DNA from: Candidatus Thiodiazotropha sp. (ex Monitilora ramsayi)
Lineage (GTDB): Bacteria > Pseudomonadota > Gammaproteobacteria > Chromatiales > Chromatiaceae
NCBI GenBank assembly: GCA_025655595.1
Contig: JAHXIO010000002.1
Coordinates: 62,001 to 126,000 of the forward strand
Length of the DNA: 64,000 bases
Reading direction: 5' to 3'
Of this stretch, positions 44,581 to 54,849 are shown piece after piece; positions within the stretch are counted from its first letter, which is position 1, and each line of letters opens with the position of its first letter. The notes under the pieces were generated by a model that was not told the DNA's origin, did no database searches, and worked only from the letters and a program-made list of their open reading frames with translations. A program made the position numbers and the translations under genes.

Positions 44581-45516
44581 TTAATTGAGACTGAAGTTAA
44601 GCGACTGTGGCTGACCGTTCCGTACGATATCCACCTGCACCGAGGTCGCATCTTTCAACATCTGAATCAACTTCATGGCCTCTTTGTCGTTGGTCAGAGT
44701 CACGCCGTTGACAGCTGTGACAAGATCGGAAGGCCGAATACCCAACTTATTGTAAAGCTCACGATTCCTCTGCGGCAGCACACGATAGCCTTTCAGGCCA
44801 TCCCTCGACCTGACCGGTACGAAACGCACATGTTCGAAGATCTTGAGCGGCTCTTTCTGAAAAACTTCCCTGTACTCACGAAGAGAGGCAGCTCTTACTG
44901 TCTTGGATCCTGTTGATCTGCCTGAAGAGGCGGATCTGACGGGGGCGACATTGGCGCTTCTGTTAGACACTTTCGGGAAACGCAAGACTTCAGATTGGCC
45001 GTTACGCAGCAGTACCACGCGATCATCGAAGACACCCTGGAGCTTTACACCGTTCATCACGTTGGCACCCACTTTATAATATTTCTGCTTGTTTCCGGAT
45101 GTACCGATGATGGCTGCCCCCTGCTCCGGCTTATCTTCGACGAAAACACCATGTAAGGTCAGATTCAATCGCGTTTCCGGTGCCTTAAGCTCGATCTTCT
45201 TGGCCGGCTTTACCGCACCAGCCACTCCGAAGAGATGGAGGCTTGCCGTCTGGGCCAACTGCACTTTGTCATCCTGGCGATTCCCGCTGGGCAAGGGTTT
45301 GAAAACCTTCTGCTGTACATTGACGTTACCGCTCTCAGGAGTGGGCATCAGACGCCAGGTGAGTTCCGCCAACTTAGCCCCAATCACAACCACCAGCAAC
45401 AGTACCACCAGTGTCGGTAACCTGTGTCGAAGGAAAGATTCCAACCATTTCGTCGAATGTCTATCCCTGAGACCACTGATGAATGATTGGGCTTGTGTCG
45501 CAATGTTCATATTCAA
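44581..45516 (-). CDS. gspC: Type II secretion protein C (GspC-like), isolated
   Basis: A 311-residue inner-membrane protein: a membrane span at about residues 33-52 (LPTLVVLLLVVVIGAKLAEL), a homology-region domain (about 70-175: ASLHLFGVAGAV, LNLTLHGVFVEDKPEQGAAIIG, KYYKVGANVMNGVKLQGVFDDRVVLLRNG) and a C-terminal PDZ domain (about 235-310: GYRVLPQRNRELYNKLGIRPSDLVTAVNG). This is the architecture of GspC, which links the inner-membrane platform to the secretin. No other gsp gene is in the window. It follows dedD, where cvpA-purF stand in Pseudomonas. Confidence 0.85.
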   Translation of the reverse strand: MNMNIATQAQSFISGLRDRHSTKWLESFLRHRLPTLVVLLLVVVIGAKLAELTWRLMPTPESGNVNVQQKVFKPLPSGNRQDDKVQLAQTASLHLFGVAGAVKPAKKIELKAPETRLNLTLHGVFVEDKPEQGAAIIGTSGNKQKYYKVGANVMNGVKLQGVFDDRVVLLRNGQSEVLRFPKVSNRSANVAPVRSASSGRSTGSKTVRAASLREYREVFQKEPLKIFEHVRFVPVRSRDGLKGYRVLPQRNRELYNKLGIRPSDLVTAVNGVTLTNDKEAMKLIQMLKDATSVQVDIVRNGQPQSLNFSLN

Positions 45517-45539
45517 GACCGACGAATAATATCGTTATG

Positions 45540-46067
45540 CTATTCCGGATAGCGCATGACCTTAGGCGTGAGCTTGAAATCACGCTTTATCTTCTTTGCC
45601 ATTCTTTCAGCGGTTTTAAAATCCACTTCCGGACCGACTCGAATACGAAAGTGCTTCTTGCCATCCACCGCAACCTTCTCCAGATGTGCAGGCATCTCTG
45701 CCTTTCTCAGGTCTGCCACCAATTTCTCCGCATTCTTTTGTACCGTCAAGCTTGCCACCTGTATCATCCAGGATGTGGGCGGCTTCTTTCCTGCTTTTTT
45801 ACTGGGGGCTTTCTTTTCAACCACATCAGGCTTGGGTGTCGGCGGCGCTTCAGGTACCTGTACCGGTGTTTCCGCAGTTTCTGGTTTCGGCGGAAGAATT
45901 TCAGGCATCGGTTTAACCAAAGCGGGGGGTTTTTCCGGAATTCGATGATCGGACACCAGCTTGCTGTCTTGCGGTTCATCGATGAGCATGGGCACAAAGA
46001 TCACAACCAGCGCAACCAATACGGCAGCGCCGATCAATCGTTGCTTTAATCCTTCCTCAAGTGCCAT
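45540..46067 (-). CDS. dedD: SPOR-domain protein (DedD-like)
   Basis: A 175-residue protein with an N-terminal membrane anchor (MALEEGLKQRLIGAAVLVALVVIFVPMLI), a Pro/Glu-rich periplasmic linker and a C-terminal SPOR domain (about 100-170: WMIQVASLTVQKNAEKLVADLRKA, HFRIRVGPEVDFKTAERM). SPOR domains bind denuded septal peptidoglycan, and DedD helps cell constriction. It follows folC as in E. coli and Pseudomonas. Confidence 0.92.
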   Translation of the reverse strand: MALEEGLKQRLIGAAVLVALVVIFVPMLIDEPQDSKLVSDHRIPEKPPALVKPMPEILPPKPETAETPVQVPEAPPTPKPDVVEKKAPSKKAGKKPPTSWMIQVASLTVQKNAEKLVADLRKAEMPAHLEKVAVDGKKHFRIRVGPEVDFKTAERMAKKIKRDFKLTPKVMRYPE

Positions 46068-46159
46068 AGATGAGATCCGCTTAGTTCATAGTGTCCAGCC
46101 GGAAACCGATTCCGTTAAGCCCGCTCGATCAAGTATATCAGGTGGCAGATGGATGTCGG

Positions 46160-47428
46160 CTACCGAATACTCAAATATTGCATTGCTTCACCAACAACCA
46201 GAAAAGAGCCGAACACTAGAATCAAGTCCTCTCCCTCGGAAGAAGCCTTTGCGCCATCCATAGCATTCGCGACATTCGGGTAGGTCTTGATCGGCGCTTT
46301 GATACCGGCTTCCCTGAAGGTGTCCGCCAATTCTGAAGAGGCCAGCGCCCGGCTACCCGAGAGATCCATCAGGTGCCACTCAGTCACCACATCGCCCATG
46401 AGTGATGCGATGGCAGTGGCATCCTTGCCTCTCAGCAGCCCGAAGACAGCCCTGACACGACCCACTTGTTGATGCTGAGTGAGACAGCTTCTCAGGCTCT
46501 CCACCGCCTGCGGATTGTGTGCCACATCCAGTAAAACATTCGGACGCCCCGGGATAAGCTGCTGACGACCCGCAAGCCTCGCTTTTGCCAGACCGGCCGC
46601 CAGCGCTACATCCGGGCAATCCAACCGCTGCCTGAAACAGTGGCAGGCCATGACCACCGCGGATGCATTGTATATCTGCTCTTGACCCGGCAACGCAGGC
46701 AGAGGCAGGTCGATTGAAATACCGTCCGGGCCAGACCACCGCCAACCTGATCCGGTTTCTGTATACGTATAATCCCGCCCCTGGGCATAGGCATCGGCGC
46801 CGATTCGCTCCGCAGCTGCGAAAACCGATGCCGGCATATCCGGATCGGCGAGGACAACCGGCCTGTCCGGTCGCATAATTCCCGCCTTCTCACGACCGAT
46901 TTCATCACGGGTCTCGCCCAGCCACTCGGTATGGTCGAGATCAATCGTGGTAATTAACGCCAAGTCTGCGTCGATGATATTGACTGCGTCCAGGCGCCCC
47001 CCAAGGCCAACCTCCAGAATCGCCAGATCCGGCTTTTCTTCAGCAAAAATGGTAAGCGCTGCCAGGGTGCCAAACTCGAAATAGGTCAGAGTCGTATCGC
47101 CGCGGGCCCTGTCGATGTCCTCGAAAACCTCACACAGACGCCTGTCATCAACCGCATCTCCATCCAATGTGATGCGCTCGTTGTATCGAATCAGATGGGG
47201 AGAGGTATAAACGCCGACACGGTATCCCGCATGACGATAGATACTTGCAAGCATCGCCACACAGGAGCCTTTGCCATTGGTTCCCGCCACAGTGATCACC
47301 GGACATTCGAGACCCGCCGGCTTCAGGCGCCGCCAGACAGTCAAGACCCGCGCCAGACCCAGCTCGATCTCCCGCGGGTGTAGCGTCTCCTGCCAGTCCA
47401 GCCACTGATCCAGCGTATCAAATCGCAT
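46160..47428 (-). CDS. folC: Bifunctional folylpolyglutamate / dihydrofolate synthase
   Basis: FolC makes dihydrofolate and adds glutamates to folates. The 422-residue Mur-ligase-type enzyme has the ATP loop VAGTNGKGSCVAML (about residues 46-59), TSPHLIRYNERI, FEFGTLAALTIFAEEKPDLAILEVGLGGRLDAVN and the later LLDVAHNPQAVESL. Length is normal. It lies 12 bp after accD, conserved order. Confidence 0.96.
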   Translation of the reverse strand: MRFDTLDQWLDWQETLHPREIELGLARVLTVWRRLKPAGLECPVITVAGTNGKGSCVAMLASIYRHAGYRVGVYTSPHLIRYNERITLDGDAVDDRRLCEVFEDIDRARGDTTLTYFEFGTLAALTIFAEEKPDLAILEVGLGGRLDAVNIIDADLALITTIDLDHTEWLGETRDEIGREKAGIMRPDRPVVLADPDMPASVFAAAERIGADAYAQGRDYTYTETGSGWRWSGPDGISIDLPLPALPGQEQIYNASAVVMACHCFRQRLDCPDVALAAGLAKARLAGRQQLIPGRPNVLLDVAHNPQAVESLRSCLTQHQQVGRVRAVFGLLRGKDATAIASLMGDVVTEWHLMDLSGSRALASSELADTFREAGIKAPIKTYPNVANAMDGAKASSEGEDLILVFGSFLVVGEAMQYLSIR

Positions 47429-47440
47429 GGAGAGGCGGTA

Positions 47441-48301
47441 TCAGGGGCGTGCTTTGTCCGTCATGATGCTGAGCAGGTCCGCAATCCTGTCACGCATATC
47501 CCGACGATCGATGATCATGTCGATCGCACCGTGATCGAGAAGAAACTCACTACGCTGAAAACCCTCGGGAAGCTTCTCCCGCACCGTCTGTTCGATCACC
47601 CTGGGACCGGCGAAACCAATAAGTGCGTTGGGTTCACCGATGTTGATATCGCCCAACATTGCCAGACTGGCGGAGACGCCTCCCATGGTGGGGTCCGTCA
47701 TGATGGAGATAAAGGGAAGCCCACGCTTCTGTAGCCGCTCCAACGCGGCGCTGGTTTTCGCCATCTGCATCAAAGAGAAGAGTGACTCCTGCATACGCGC
47801 GCCACCACTGGCAGAGAAACAGACCAGGGGGATATGGCGCTCCAGAGCCATATTGACAGCACGTACGAAACGCTCGCCCACGACAGAACCCATGGACCCG
47901 CCCATGAAACTGAATTCAAAAGCAGCAGCGACCACATCCAGTCCTTTGACCTGTCCACGAATCGCAATCAGTGCATCCTTTTCGCCGGATACCTTCTGCG
48001 CTTGACTGATACGCTCCTTGTATTTTTTACTGTCCTTGAATTTCAGCGGATCGACCGACTCGAGGTTGACGCCGATCTCCTCTTGAGGTTCCGGGTCGAG
48101 GAATGTCTCAACCCGGCGGCGGGCACTGATCCGGTTGTGATGGTTACATTTTGGGCAGACATCGAGATTCCGTTCCATCTCTGCCCGATAGAGAATCGCG
48201 TTACACCCGGGGCATTTGGTCCAGAGTCCCTCCGGTACCGCCCGTTTATGGCCGGCATCCGTTCGGATGCGGCTTGGCATCAATTTTTCGAACCAACTCA
48301 T
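47441..48301 (-). CDS. accD: Acetyl-CoA carboxylase carboxyltransferase beta subunit
   Basis: AccD with AccA transfers CO2 from biotin to acetyl-CoA. The 286-residue product has the N-terminal zinc finger ([25 protein letters not shown], about residues 28-52) and the crotonase-like domain with [35 protein letters not shown] and [22 protein letters not shown]. It starts [13 protein letters not shown] as in other gammaproteobacteria. Confidence 0.98.
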   Translation of the reverse strand: MSWFEKLMPSRIRTDAGHKRAVPEGLWTKCPGCNAILYRAEMERNLDVCPKCNHHNRISARRRVETFLDPEPQEEIGVNLESVDPLKFKDSKKYKERISQAQKVSGEKDALIAIRGQVKGLDVVAAAFEFSFMGGSMGSVVGERFVRAVNMALERHIPLVCFSASGGARMQESLFSLMQMAKTSAALERLQKRGLPFISIMTDPTMGGVSASLAMLGDINIGEPNALIGFAGPRVIEQTVREKLPEGFQRSEFLLDHGAIDMIIDRRDMRDRIADLLSIMTDKARP

Positions 48302-48335
48302 GGTTGTTTACAGCCTTTCCTGTTATTCATTGTCA

Positions 48336-49142
48336 TTATGTAGCATCCATAGCCTGTCGCATGGATGACAGAACCTCACGCAATGCACCACCGATCTTTT
48401 CCGGTTCCCCGGCCAATGCCTCCACTCTTGAGACGAGTGCGCTGCCCACGACCACTGCATCGGCCAATTGGGAGACGGCGGCTGCGGTCTGGGCATCCTT
48501 GATACCGAATCCGACACCTACCGGCAAGTCAGTAGCGCTCCTTATCTCCTGTAGTTTCCTCTGCACTGCCTGCAAATCCAGATTGCTGGCGCCGGTGACG
48601 CCCTTTACAGAGACATAGTAGACGAAGCCGCCTGCGGCGTCACAGATGCGTTGAATCCGCTCAGGCGTGCTGGTGGGCGCAATCAGGTAGATCTGATCGA
48701 GCCCATTATCGCTCATGGCATCGAGCAGCTCCCCACCCTCTTCCGGCGGAATATCGACCACCAATGCGCCATCCACACCGGCATCGGCCGCCTCTGCTGC
48801 AAATGTCTCGTATCCCATTATCTCTATGGGATTGAGATACCCCATAAGCACCACTGGGGTATCGCTGTCCTGTTCCCGGAAATGTCGAACCATGCCGATC
48901 ACGTCCCGCAGGCTGACATGGTGTTCCAGCGCGCGTTCACTTGCCCGCTGGATAACCGGACCATCCGCCATGGGATCGGAAAAGGGAACACCCAGTTCGA
49001 TCACATCAGCCCCTGCAGAGACGAGTTCCAGCATCAGGTCCACAGTGATGCCAGGAGTTGGGTCTCCGGCAGTGATGAAGGGAATCAACGCCTTTTTACC
49101 GTCCGCTTTAAGCTGACTGAATCGTGCTTCAAGACGGCTCAT
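48336..49142 (-). CDS. trpA: Tryptophan synthase alpha subunit
   Basis: TrpA releases indole from indole-3-glycerol phosphate. The 268-residue TIM barrel has [14 protein letters not shown] (about 19-32), the catalytic Glu in [19 protein letters not shown] and Asp in [14 protein letters not shown], and [10 protein letters not shown] near the phosphate site. Start overlaps the trpB stop by four bases (ATGA). In Pseudomonas trpBA lie elsewhere; here they sit between trpF and accD. Confidence 0.97.
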   Translation of the reverse strand: MSRLEARFSQLKADGKKALIPFITAGDPTPGITVDLMLELVSAGADVIELGVPFSDPMADGPVIQRASERALEHHVSLRDVIGMVRHFREQDSDTPVVLMGYLNPIEIMGYETFAAEAADAGVDGALVVDIPPEEGGELLDAMSDNGLDQIYLIAPTSTPERIQRICDAAGGFVYYVSVKGVTGASNLDLQAVQRKLQEIRSATDLPVGVGFGIKDAQTAAAVSQLADAVVVGSALVSRVEALAGEPEKIGGALREVLSSMRQAMDAT

Positions 49143-50356
49143 AGTTCGATACCCTCCCGAGCCGCCACCGTGTGCATATCCTTGTCTCCCCGCCCAGAGA
49201 GATTGACCAGTATCGCCTGATCCCGGCTCATTTCCGGAGCCAGCTTTGCGGCATAGGCGAGTGCATGGCTCGATTCGAGGGCCGGAATGATCCCTTCGAT
49301 TCTGGTCAGATCGTGGAACGCCTGCAGCGCCTCATCGTCGGTCACGGCCACGTAACTCGCACGACCGCTGTCTTTCAACCAGGCGTGTTCAGGTCCGACG
49401 CCCGGGTAGTCCAAACCGGCGGAAATGGAATGCGTCTCTATGATCTGACCGTCACTGTCTTCCATCAGATAGGTGCGGTTACCATGCAGCACACCCGGTT
49501 TACCGGCACACAATGGCGCCGCGTGAAGACCGGTGTCGATCCCATTACCGGCGGCCTCGACGCCGTAAATACTCACCTCCCGGTCATCCAGGAAGGGATA
49601 AAAAAGACCGATTGCATTGGACCCCCCACCAACACAGGCCACCAGCGCATCGGGCTGGCGACCGGTCTGTCTCTGCATCTGCTCCCGGGCCTCCCGGCCG
49701 ATCACAGCCTGAAAATCCCTCACCATCGCCGGATAGGGATGGGGTCCGGCAACCGTTCCGATGATGTAGAAGGTGTTGTCCACATTGGTCACCCAGTCGC
49801 GCATTGCCTCATTCAGCGCATCCTTGAGGGTCTTGGAGCCGGAACTCACAGACCTCACTTCAGCACCCAACAGACGCATACGATAGACATTGGCCTCCTG
49901 CCGGGCGATGTCCACGGCGCCCATGTAAACCACACACTCCAGCCCCAGTCGAGCAGCCACTGTTGCGGTAGCGACACCGTGCTGACCGGCACCCGTTTCG
50001 GCAATGATACGGGTCTTACCCATGCGCCGGGCAAGCAACGCCTGCCCGATGGTGTTGTTCACCTTGTGGGCGCCTGTATGGTTCAGGTCTTCCCGTTTCA
50101 GATAGATCCGGGCACCCCCAAGCTCTTCACTCCAACGCCGGGCAAGGTAGATCGGTGAGGGCCTACCCACATAGTTGGCCAGGTCCTCATCCAGCTCTCT
50201 GAGAAAATCCTCATCCTGCATATAGCGTTCATAGGCAACCCGCAGTTCTTCCAGGGGCTCCATCAGAGTCTCGGAAACAAACAGTCCGCCATAGGGACCG
50301 AAATGCCCCTGTGCATCCGGTAAGGTACCGATGATTTTTTCAGTTGTTATCGACAC
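49139..50356 (-). CDS. trpB: Tryptophan synthase beta subunit
   Basis: TrpB joins indole and serine using PLP. The 405-residue product carries the PLP lysine in [23 protein letters not shown], the glutamate loop [20 protein letters not shown] and the phosphate loop [15 protein letters not shown]. The start is taken as GTG 50354-50356 (preceded by GGAG), giving [23 protein letters not shown]; an upstream ATG at 50419 would run antisense-free through the end of trpF and adds 21 unconserved residues. It overlaps the trpF end by 17 bases. Confidence 0.96.
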   Translation of the reverse strand: MSITTEKIIGTLPDAQGHFGPYGGLFVSETLMEPLEELRVAYERYMQDEDFLRELDEDLANYVGRPSPIYLARRWSEELGGARIYLKREDLNHTGAHKVNNTIGQALLARRMGKTRIIAETGAGQHGVATATVAARLGLECVVYMGAVDIARQEANVYRMRLLGAEVRSVSSGSKTLKDALNEAMRDWVTNVDNTFYIIGTVAGPHPYPAMVRDFQAVIGREAREQMQRQTGRQPDALVACVGGGSNAIGLFYPFLDDREVSIYGVEAAGNGIDTGLHAAPLCAGKPGVLHGNRTYLMEDSDGQIIETHSISAGLDYPGVGPEHAWLKDSGRASYVAVTDDEALQAFHDLTRIEGIIPALESSHALAYAAKLAPEMSRDQAILVNLSGRGDKDMHTVAAREGIEL

Positions 50357-50966
50357 GATTGACTCCAGCAATGAAGGCGGCCATCTTCCCGGCATCCTTG
50401 ATGCCCTTGGCCGCCTCAACTCCGCCGCTCACATCCACAGCATAGGGATGGAGCTGATTGATCGCCTGCTCCACATTCTCCGAATCCAGGCCGCCCGCGA
50501 GTATAATTCGAGATGCCATCCCCTTCGGGATTCTGCCCCAATCGAAGGATTGACCTGTCCCACCCGGCACACCTTTACGATAGGTATCGAGCAGAAGCCC
50601 CGAAGCTGCAGAATAGTGCTGCTCCACCTGTTGCAGATCAATGTTTTCACGCATGCGAATCGCTTTGATCCACGGACGTTGAAATCCACTACACGCCGAT
50701 GGGGTTTCATCCCCGTGAAATTGGAGCAGGTCCAGAGGCACTTCACGAATTACATGATCGATCCGTTCCCTGGTCTCGTCCACAAAGAGGCCCACCACTG
50801 TCACAAACGGCGGCAAATGCGCCACAATGGCTTTCGCCTGTTCGATGGTAACAACTCTCGGGCTGGGTGGATAGAAGACAAAACCAAGGGCGTCGGCGCC
50901 CAATCGCACCGCCTCCAGCGCGTCCTCCACCCGGGTGATACCACAGATTTTAATACGGGTTCTCAT
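50340..50966 (-). CDS. trpF: Phosphoribosylanthranilate isomerase
   Basis: TrpF catalyses the isomerisation step before indole-glycerol phosphate formation. The 208-residue TIM barrel starts [36 protein letters not shown] and has [20 protein letters not shown] and a late [28 protein letters not shown] with the phosphate-binding loop. The gene lies between truA and trpB; the trpF-trpB-trpA set is complete, while trpE, G, D and C are not here. Confidence 0.97.
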   Translation of the reverse strand: MRTRIKICGITRVEDALEAVRLGADALGFVFYPPSPRVVTIEQAKAIVAHLPPFVTVVGLFVDETRERIDHVIREVPLDLLQFHGDETPSACSGFQRPWIKAIRMRENIDLQQVEQHYSAASGLLLDTYRKGVPGGTGQSFDWGRIPKGMASRIILAGGLDSENVEQAINQLHPYAVDVSGGVEAAKGIKDAGKMAAFIAGVNRVDNN

Positions 50967-51140
50967 AAACCTGAGAAAGATACAGCATGGCGCCGGCTGA
51001 CGCCATGTTTAGCGTAGAAGACTCAATAAAATCTCACCGATATTGCAGCCTGTCGTATAGTAAGTACAAAGATACAGCCTATGACAAACAGCCTAAGTTA
51101 ACATACGGGCAAAGGGTTTCGGCCGGAGACACCAAAGGTC

Positions 51141-51890
51141 CTATATCCCAAACTCTTCCGGGTAATCCACACACGTCAGGCAAAGCCCCTGCGGCGGTGC
51201 GGTCACACCTCCCAAGGTGCGGTCGCGCAAGTCCAGGACATCCTTTGTCCATGAGACCGGCTGTTCTCCTTTACCGATGGCAATAAGAACGCCTGCAATA
51301 TTGCGCACCATATGGTGCAGGAAGGCATTGGCATGCACCGTTATCGAGACCATCTCTCTGTCACGATTCACCTCAAGACTATGGATGGTCCTGACCGGGT
51401 GTTTGGCCTGACATGCCAGTGCCCGGTATGAGGAGAAGTCATGGGTACCCACTAAATACCGAGCAGCAAGTTGCATACTCGATGCGTCCAGAGGATGGTG
51501 TATCCAGACCGCTCGATCCCGCCAGAGCGCAGAGCGGAACTTTCGGTTGATGATCTGGTAACGATAGTGACGCCCAACCGCCGAGAAACGCGCATGGAAT
51601 GATTCCGGCATCTCCTTCGCCCAGGAGATGCTGATATCATCAGGCAGATTACTGTTGGTTCCGAGAATCCAGGAACGTTCCGATCGATAAGCATCAGTCT
51701 CAAAATGGACCACCTGTCCCGTGGCATGCACGCCTGTATCCGTGCGACCTGCGCAGTGAACCGTGACAGGTTGATCAGCCACCCTTGATAGGGCTATCTC
51801 CAGCGACTCCTGGACACTGCGGACATCGCCCTGATACTGCCAACCGTGGAAGGCGCTGCCATCGTACTCTACGCCCAGTGCTATCTTCAT
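51141..51890 (-). CDS. truA: tRNA pseudouridine(38-40) synthase
   Basis: TruA modifies uridines 38-40 in the anticodon stem-loop. From ATG 51888-51890 the 249-residue protein starts MKIALGVEYDGSAFHGWQYQ, has the catalytic Asp in CAGRTDTGVHATGQVVHFE, and HMVRNIAGVLIAIGKGE near the C-terminus. A GTG 13 codons upstream is possible but adds unconserved residues. About 175 bp separates it from trpF. A fimV terminator lies before it. Confidence 0.96.
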   Translation of the reverse strand: MKIALGVEYDGSAFHGWQYQGDVRSVQESLEIALSRVADQPVTVHCAGRTDTGVHATGQVVHFETDAYRSERSWILGTNSNLPDDISISWAKEMPESFHARFSAVGRHYRYQIINRKFRSALWRDRAVWIHHPLDASSMQLAARYLVGTHDFSSYRALACQAKHPVRTIHSLEVNRDREMVSITVHANAFLHHMVRNIAGVLIAIGKGEQPVSWTKDVLDLRDRTLGGVTAPPQGLCLTCVDYPEEFGI

Positions 51891-52019
51891 TTTCAGCTTA
51901 TTCTGGCCAAGTGTTGGTGGAGTGTGCACGTCTTATTGTAGGTTTGATCCATCCGCCAGGCATCGCCTGAATTCGGCATAATTTCGTCAACCCTACAGTC
52001 AGTCAGAATTTGTCTCAAT

Positions 52020-52046
52020 AAAAAAGGGGCACACAATGTGTGCCCC
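52020..52046 (-). terminator. Rho-independent terminator of fimV
   Basis: On the minus strand GGGGCACACATTGTGTGCCCC is followed by a run of T residues. The perfect stem begins about 23 bases after the fimV stop codon. It separates the fimV transcript from truA. Confidence 0.92.
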
Positions 52047-52068
52047 TCGCATTACAGCCATTGAGGTA

Positions 52069-54735
52069 TTAAACGCCGATACTGTTCATCAGCTCCTTGG
52101 CCTCTTCCTTCTGTTGATCACTGCCCTCGCTGGCAACCTCTTCGAGGATACTCTTGGCGCCTTCGTTATCACCCATGTCGATATAGGCTCTGGCCAGGTC
52201 CAGCTTGGTGGTAACCTCATCGGTGGAGTCCAGGTCCAGGGAGATCTCCTCACTATCGGCCTCTGGAAGCTCCAGCGGTTCGGCAGACTGACCGTCGAGA
52301 TCATCTGACAGATTTTCGAGCTCTTGCTCAATGCTCTCGAGATCCAGATCATCAAGAGATTCTGAGTCTTCAAGCTCAATGGCATCTGCGGCTTCCACCT
52401 CAAGTTCCTCGATTCCCGACAGTTCGGATTCCGCTTCTAGGGATAGAGCATCAGACCCCATATCAAGACCACTCAGGTCGATATCCAAATTCTCTCCGCT
52501 CTCTTCTGCAGGGCCAGACTCCACCTTATTCAGAAATTCCGAATCGAGTGAGAGATCCGCCTCGAGACTTTCAGAGTCCATTTCATCCAGGTTATCCAAT
52601 CCGCTGAGATCCATGGAGTCTATCTCATCACTATCAAGGGCTCCCTGCGGTTCCTCTGCCTTTGTGGCTTCGGAGAAATCCGAGCCGAGATCAAGCCCAA
52701 GATCCTCCAACTCGTCATCGTCAGCGAGCGCGACTCCGGCAGCACCTGCTGCTGCGGCAAATAGTGCGTGAGTGGGATTGAGCTCCTTGCCCATGGAGAC
52801 GATCTTTGACCATGCATCGGGATTGCTGGTCTCCAGACCGCCATTGTGGAGTTCTTCCGCAAGACCGGTGAACTCATTGCCCTTCTTGGCGGAAAAGTAG
52901 ATTTCCAGCAGTTTATGTCGAAGCTCTTCCCGCTCAGGAAATTTCTCAATGGCCTGTTTAATCAGCTCTTCAGCCTGCTGATAGCGACCGTAGGCGATAT
53001 AGACATCCGCTTCAGAGAGGGGATCGACTTCTCCGGTCTCATCCTGCAGAGCGTCGATATCACTGGGTGAAAAATCGCTCATGAAGGAGGTTTCGTCACT
53101 GGGCTCATGGAGCGAATCACTCTCATCCTTACCCGCGGCGGCTACCTCACTGTCCGGAGAAACAAGAATACTCTCGGCAAACTCAGCTTCGGCCTCTTTA
53201 CGCCTGCGCATGAGCATCCAGAGCATACCGATCAGCAGTACAGCCACACCACCTACGATACCCATCATGGTGGTGTTACCTTCGAGGTTATCGAAATAGC
53301 TGACTTTCTTTCCAGGAATTCTGGTGTCAGGTTTCTGAACAGGCTCAGCCTTTGCGGGAGCCTCCGCCACCGGTGGCGGTTCCGGCATCGTTTGGGCCAC
53401 TGCAGGCTGTTCGGATATCGCCTCAGCAGCTTCCGTTACGGGTGCTTCCACCATTTCAGCCTGATTCGCCTGGGCGATTATCTCCTCGATATTGGCTTCT
53501 TCAATGACTGTGCCTTCGGGAATTGGCACAACAGGCGCCTTCTCAGCCTCTGGCGCCATTGCCATCTCTTGCTCAGGTTCCGGCTCAGGCGCCATTTCCG
53601 GTTGTTCTGTCGGTTGCATCTCCGACATCTTTTCTGATGCAATCTGCTGTGCAGCCTGCATCTCTGCCATCTCATCGCTCTTTAGCGTTACCAGACGCTG
53701 GATATCCTCAATCTGCTTCTCGAGTTCGCTGACCCGGTTACGCAGTGCATCGTTCTCCTGCAGCGCACTCTCGTTGGATTCCCTCACCAACAAAATTTCC
53801 TGTTGAAGACGGTCAATCTCTGCCTCTGCCTTACCCTCCCGGGCCATGGCTTCGCCACTCTCGGGCTTGGCCGACATCAGCTTAAGGCGATCTTTTGTGT
53901 CTGGCTTGGCAGGGGCTGATGGAGCAGGACCTGTTTTGGCGGCAACCGGCTTACCACTTCGCCATGCACGAGTCTGTGCAAGAAACTCGGCTCTTGCTTC
54001 CTGCTTGGAAAGAGAGGTGACATCCGCACCTTCAGGCAGACGCAGTACCTTGCCAACTTTCAGGTTATTGACGTTGTCATTGATAAAGGCATTCGGATTA
54101 TGGCGCTGCAGGGCCATCATGACCTGTTCAACAGACTCATTCTGCTCTCGCATCGTCTTTGCGATAGTCCAGAGATTGTCGTTGGGCTTGACCGGGCCAT
54201 ACTCCCTACCCCCGACAGCAGGAGCTGCGGCAACCATTCTCGGTGCCGGTGCGGATTCACGCATGGGCGCTCTGGTCACCTGTCGCGCCGGCGTTGTGCT
54301 CACCCGTGGGGCGGCAACCGCCTGGGGTGCACGATTGATTGTCACCGGAGGATCAAGCAGCACCGTATATTCGCGTACCAGTCGACCTTTCGGCCAGTTG
54401 ACCTCAAGTAGGAAATTAAGGAACGGCTCCCTGATCGGATCGGCGCTGGTAACCATGATCACCGGCTTCCCCGATGGGCTCATCATGGGTTTGAATTTCA
54501 GCCCGGAAAGGAGAAACAGTCGTTCTATACCCGCTTTGTCAAAAGCCTCCTGGGAGGCCAGACTGACACGAAGATCCTGAACCTCTTCCTGATTCACGGA
54601 AAGCAGATTGATCTCGGCGTTGAATTTTTGATTGAGAGCTGAATTGGAACGAATATCGCCCAATCCAAGCGCCCAGGCACCCATAGGTGAGAGGGCTGTT
54701 GCAACAGCCACTGCCAGAGACAGCTTACGAATCAT
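52069..54735 (-). CDS. fimV: FimV/HubP-family polar landmark protein
   Basis: FimV/HubP marks the cell pole and organises pili, flagella and chemoreceptor arrays. The 888-residue product has a signal peptide (MIRKLSLAVAVATALSPMGAWA), the FimV N-terminal domain (LGLGDIRSNSALNQKFNAEINLLSV), a LysM domain (about 175-230, YGPVKPNDNLWTIAKTM), a coiled coil (about 300-370), a Glu/Pro/Ala-rich stretch, a membrane span (about 490-512, MMGIVGGVAVLLIGMLWML), a long acidic cytoplasmic region and the conserved C-terminal TPR-like KLDLARAYIDMGDNEGAKSILEEV. A strong AGGAGG fixes the start. Polar flagellar motility and array positioning would depend on it. Confidence 0.95.
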   Translation of the reverse strand: MIRKLSLAVAVATALSPMGAWALGLGDIRSNSALNQKFNAEINLLSVNQEEVQDLRVSLASQEAFDKAGIERLFLLSGLKFKPMMSPSGKPVIMVTSADPIREPFLNFLLEVNWPKGRLVREYTVLLDPPVTINRAPQAVAAPRVSTTPARQVTRAPMRESAPAPRMVAAAPAVGGREYGPVKPNDNLWTIAKTMREQNESVEQVMMALQRHNPNAFINDNVNNLKVGKVLRLPEGADVTSLSKQEARAEFLAQTRAWRSGKPVAAKTGPAPSAPAKPDTKDRLKLMSAKPESGEAMAREGKAEAEIDRLQQEILLVRESNESALQENDALRNRVSELEKQIEDIQRLVTLKSDEMAEMQAAQQIASEKMSEMQPTEQPEMAPEPEPEQEMAMAPEAEKAPVVPIPEGTVIEEANIEEIIAQANQAEMVEAPVTEAAEAISEQPAVAQTMPEPPPVAEAPAKAEPVQKPDTRIPGKKVSYFDNLEGNTTMMGIVGGVAVLLIGMLWMLMRRRKEAEAEFAESILVSPDSEVAAAGKDESDSLHEPSDETSFMSDFSPSDIDALQDETGEVDPLSEADVYIAYGRYQQAEELIKQAIEKFPEREELRHKLLEIYFSAKKGNEFTGLAEELHNGGLETSNPDAWSKIVSMGKELNPTHALFAAAAGAAGVALADDDELEDLGLDLGSDFSEATKAEEPQGALDSDEIDSMDLSGLDNLDEMDSESLEADLSLDSEFLNKVESGPAEESGENLDIDLSGLDMGSDALSLEAESELSGIEELEVEAADAIELEDSESLDDLDLESIEQELENLSDDLDGQSAEPLELPEADSEEISLDLDSTDEVTTKLDLARAYIDMGDNEGAKSILEEVASEGSDQQKEEAKELMNSIGV

Positions 54736-54849
54736 GCTTCCTCCTTGCCAGAAAACACAACCCACCGGTCGAACTCGCTCCGGTGCAGTGGGCTTAAAGG
54801 CCCCCCTGAACAGCTCCGATAGGTTTAGAATAAACTTAACAATTTGCGG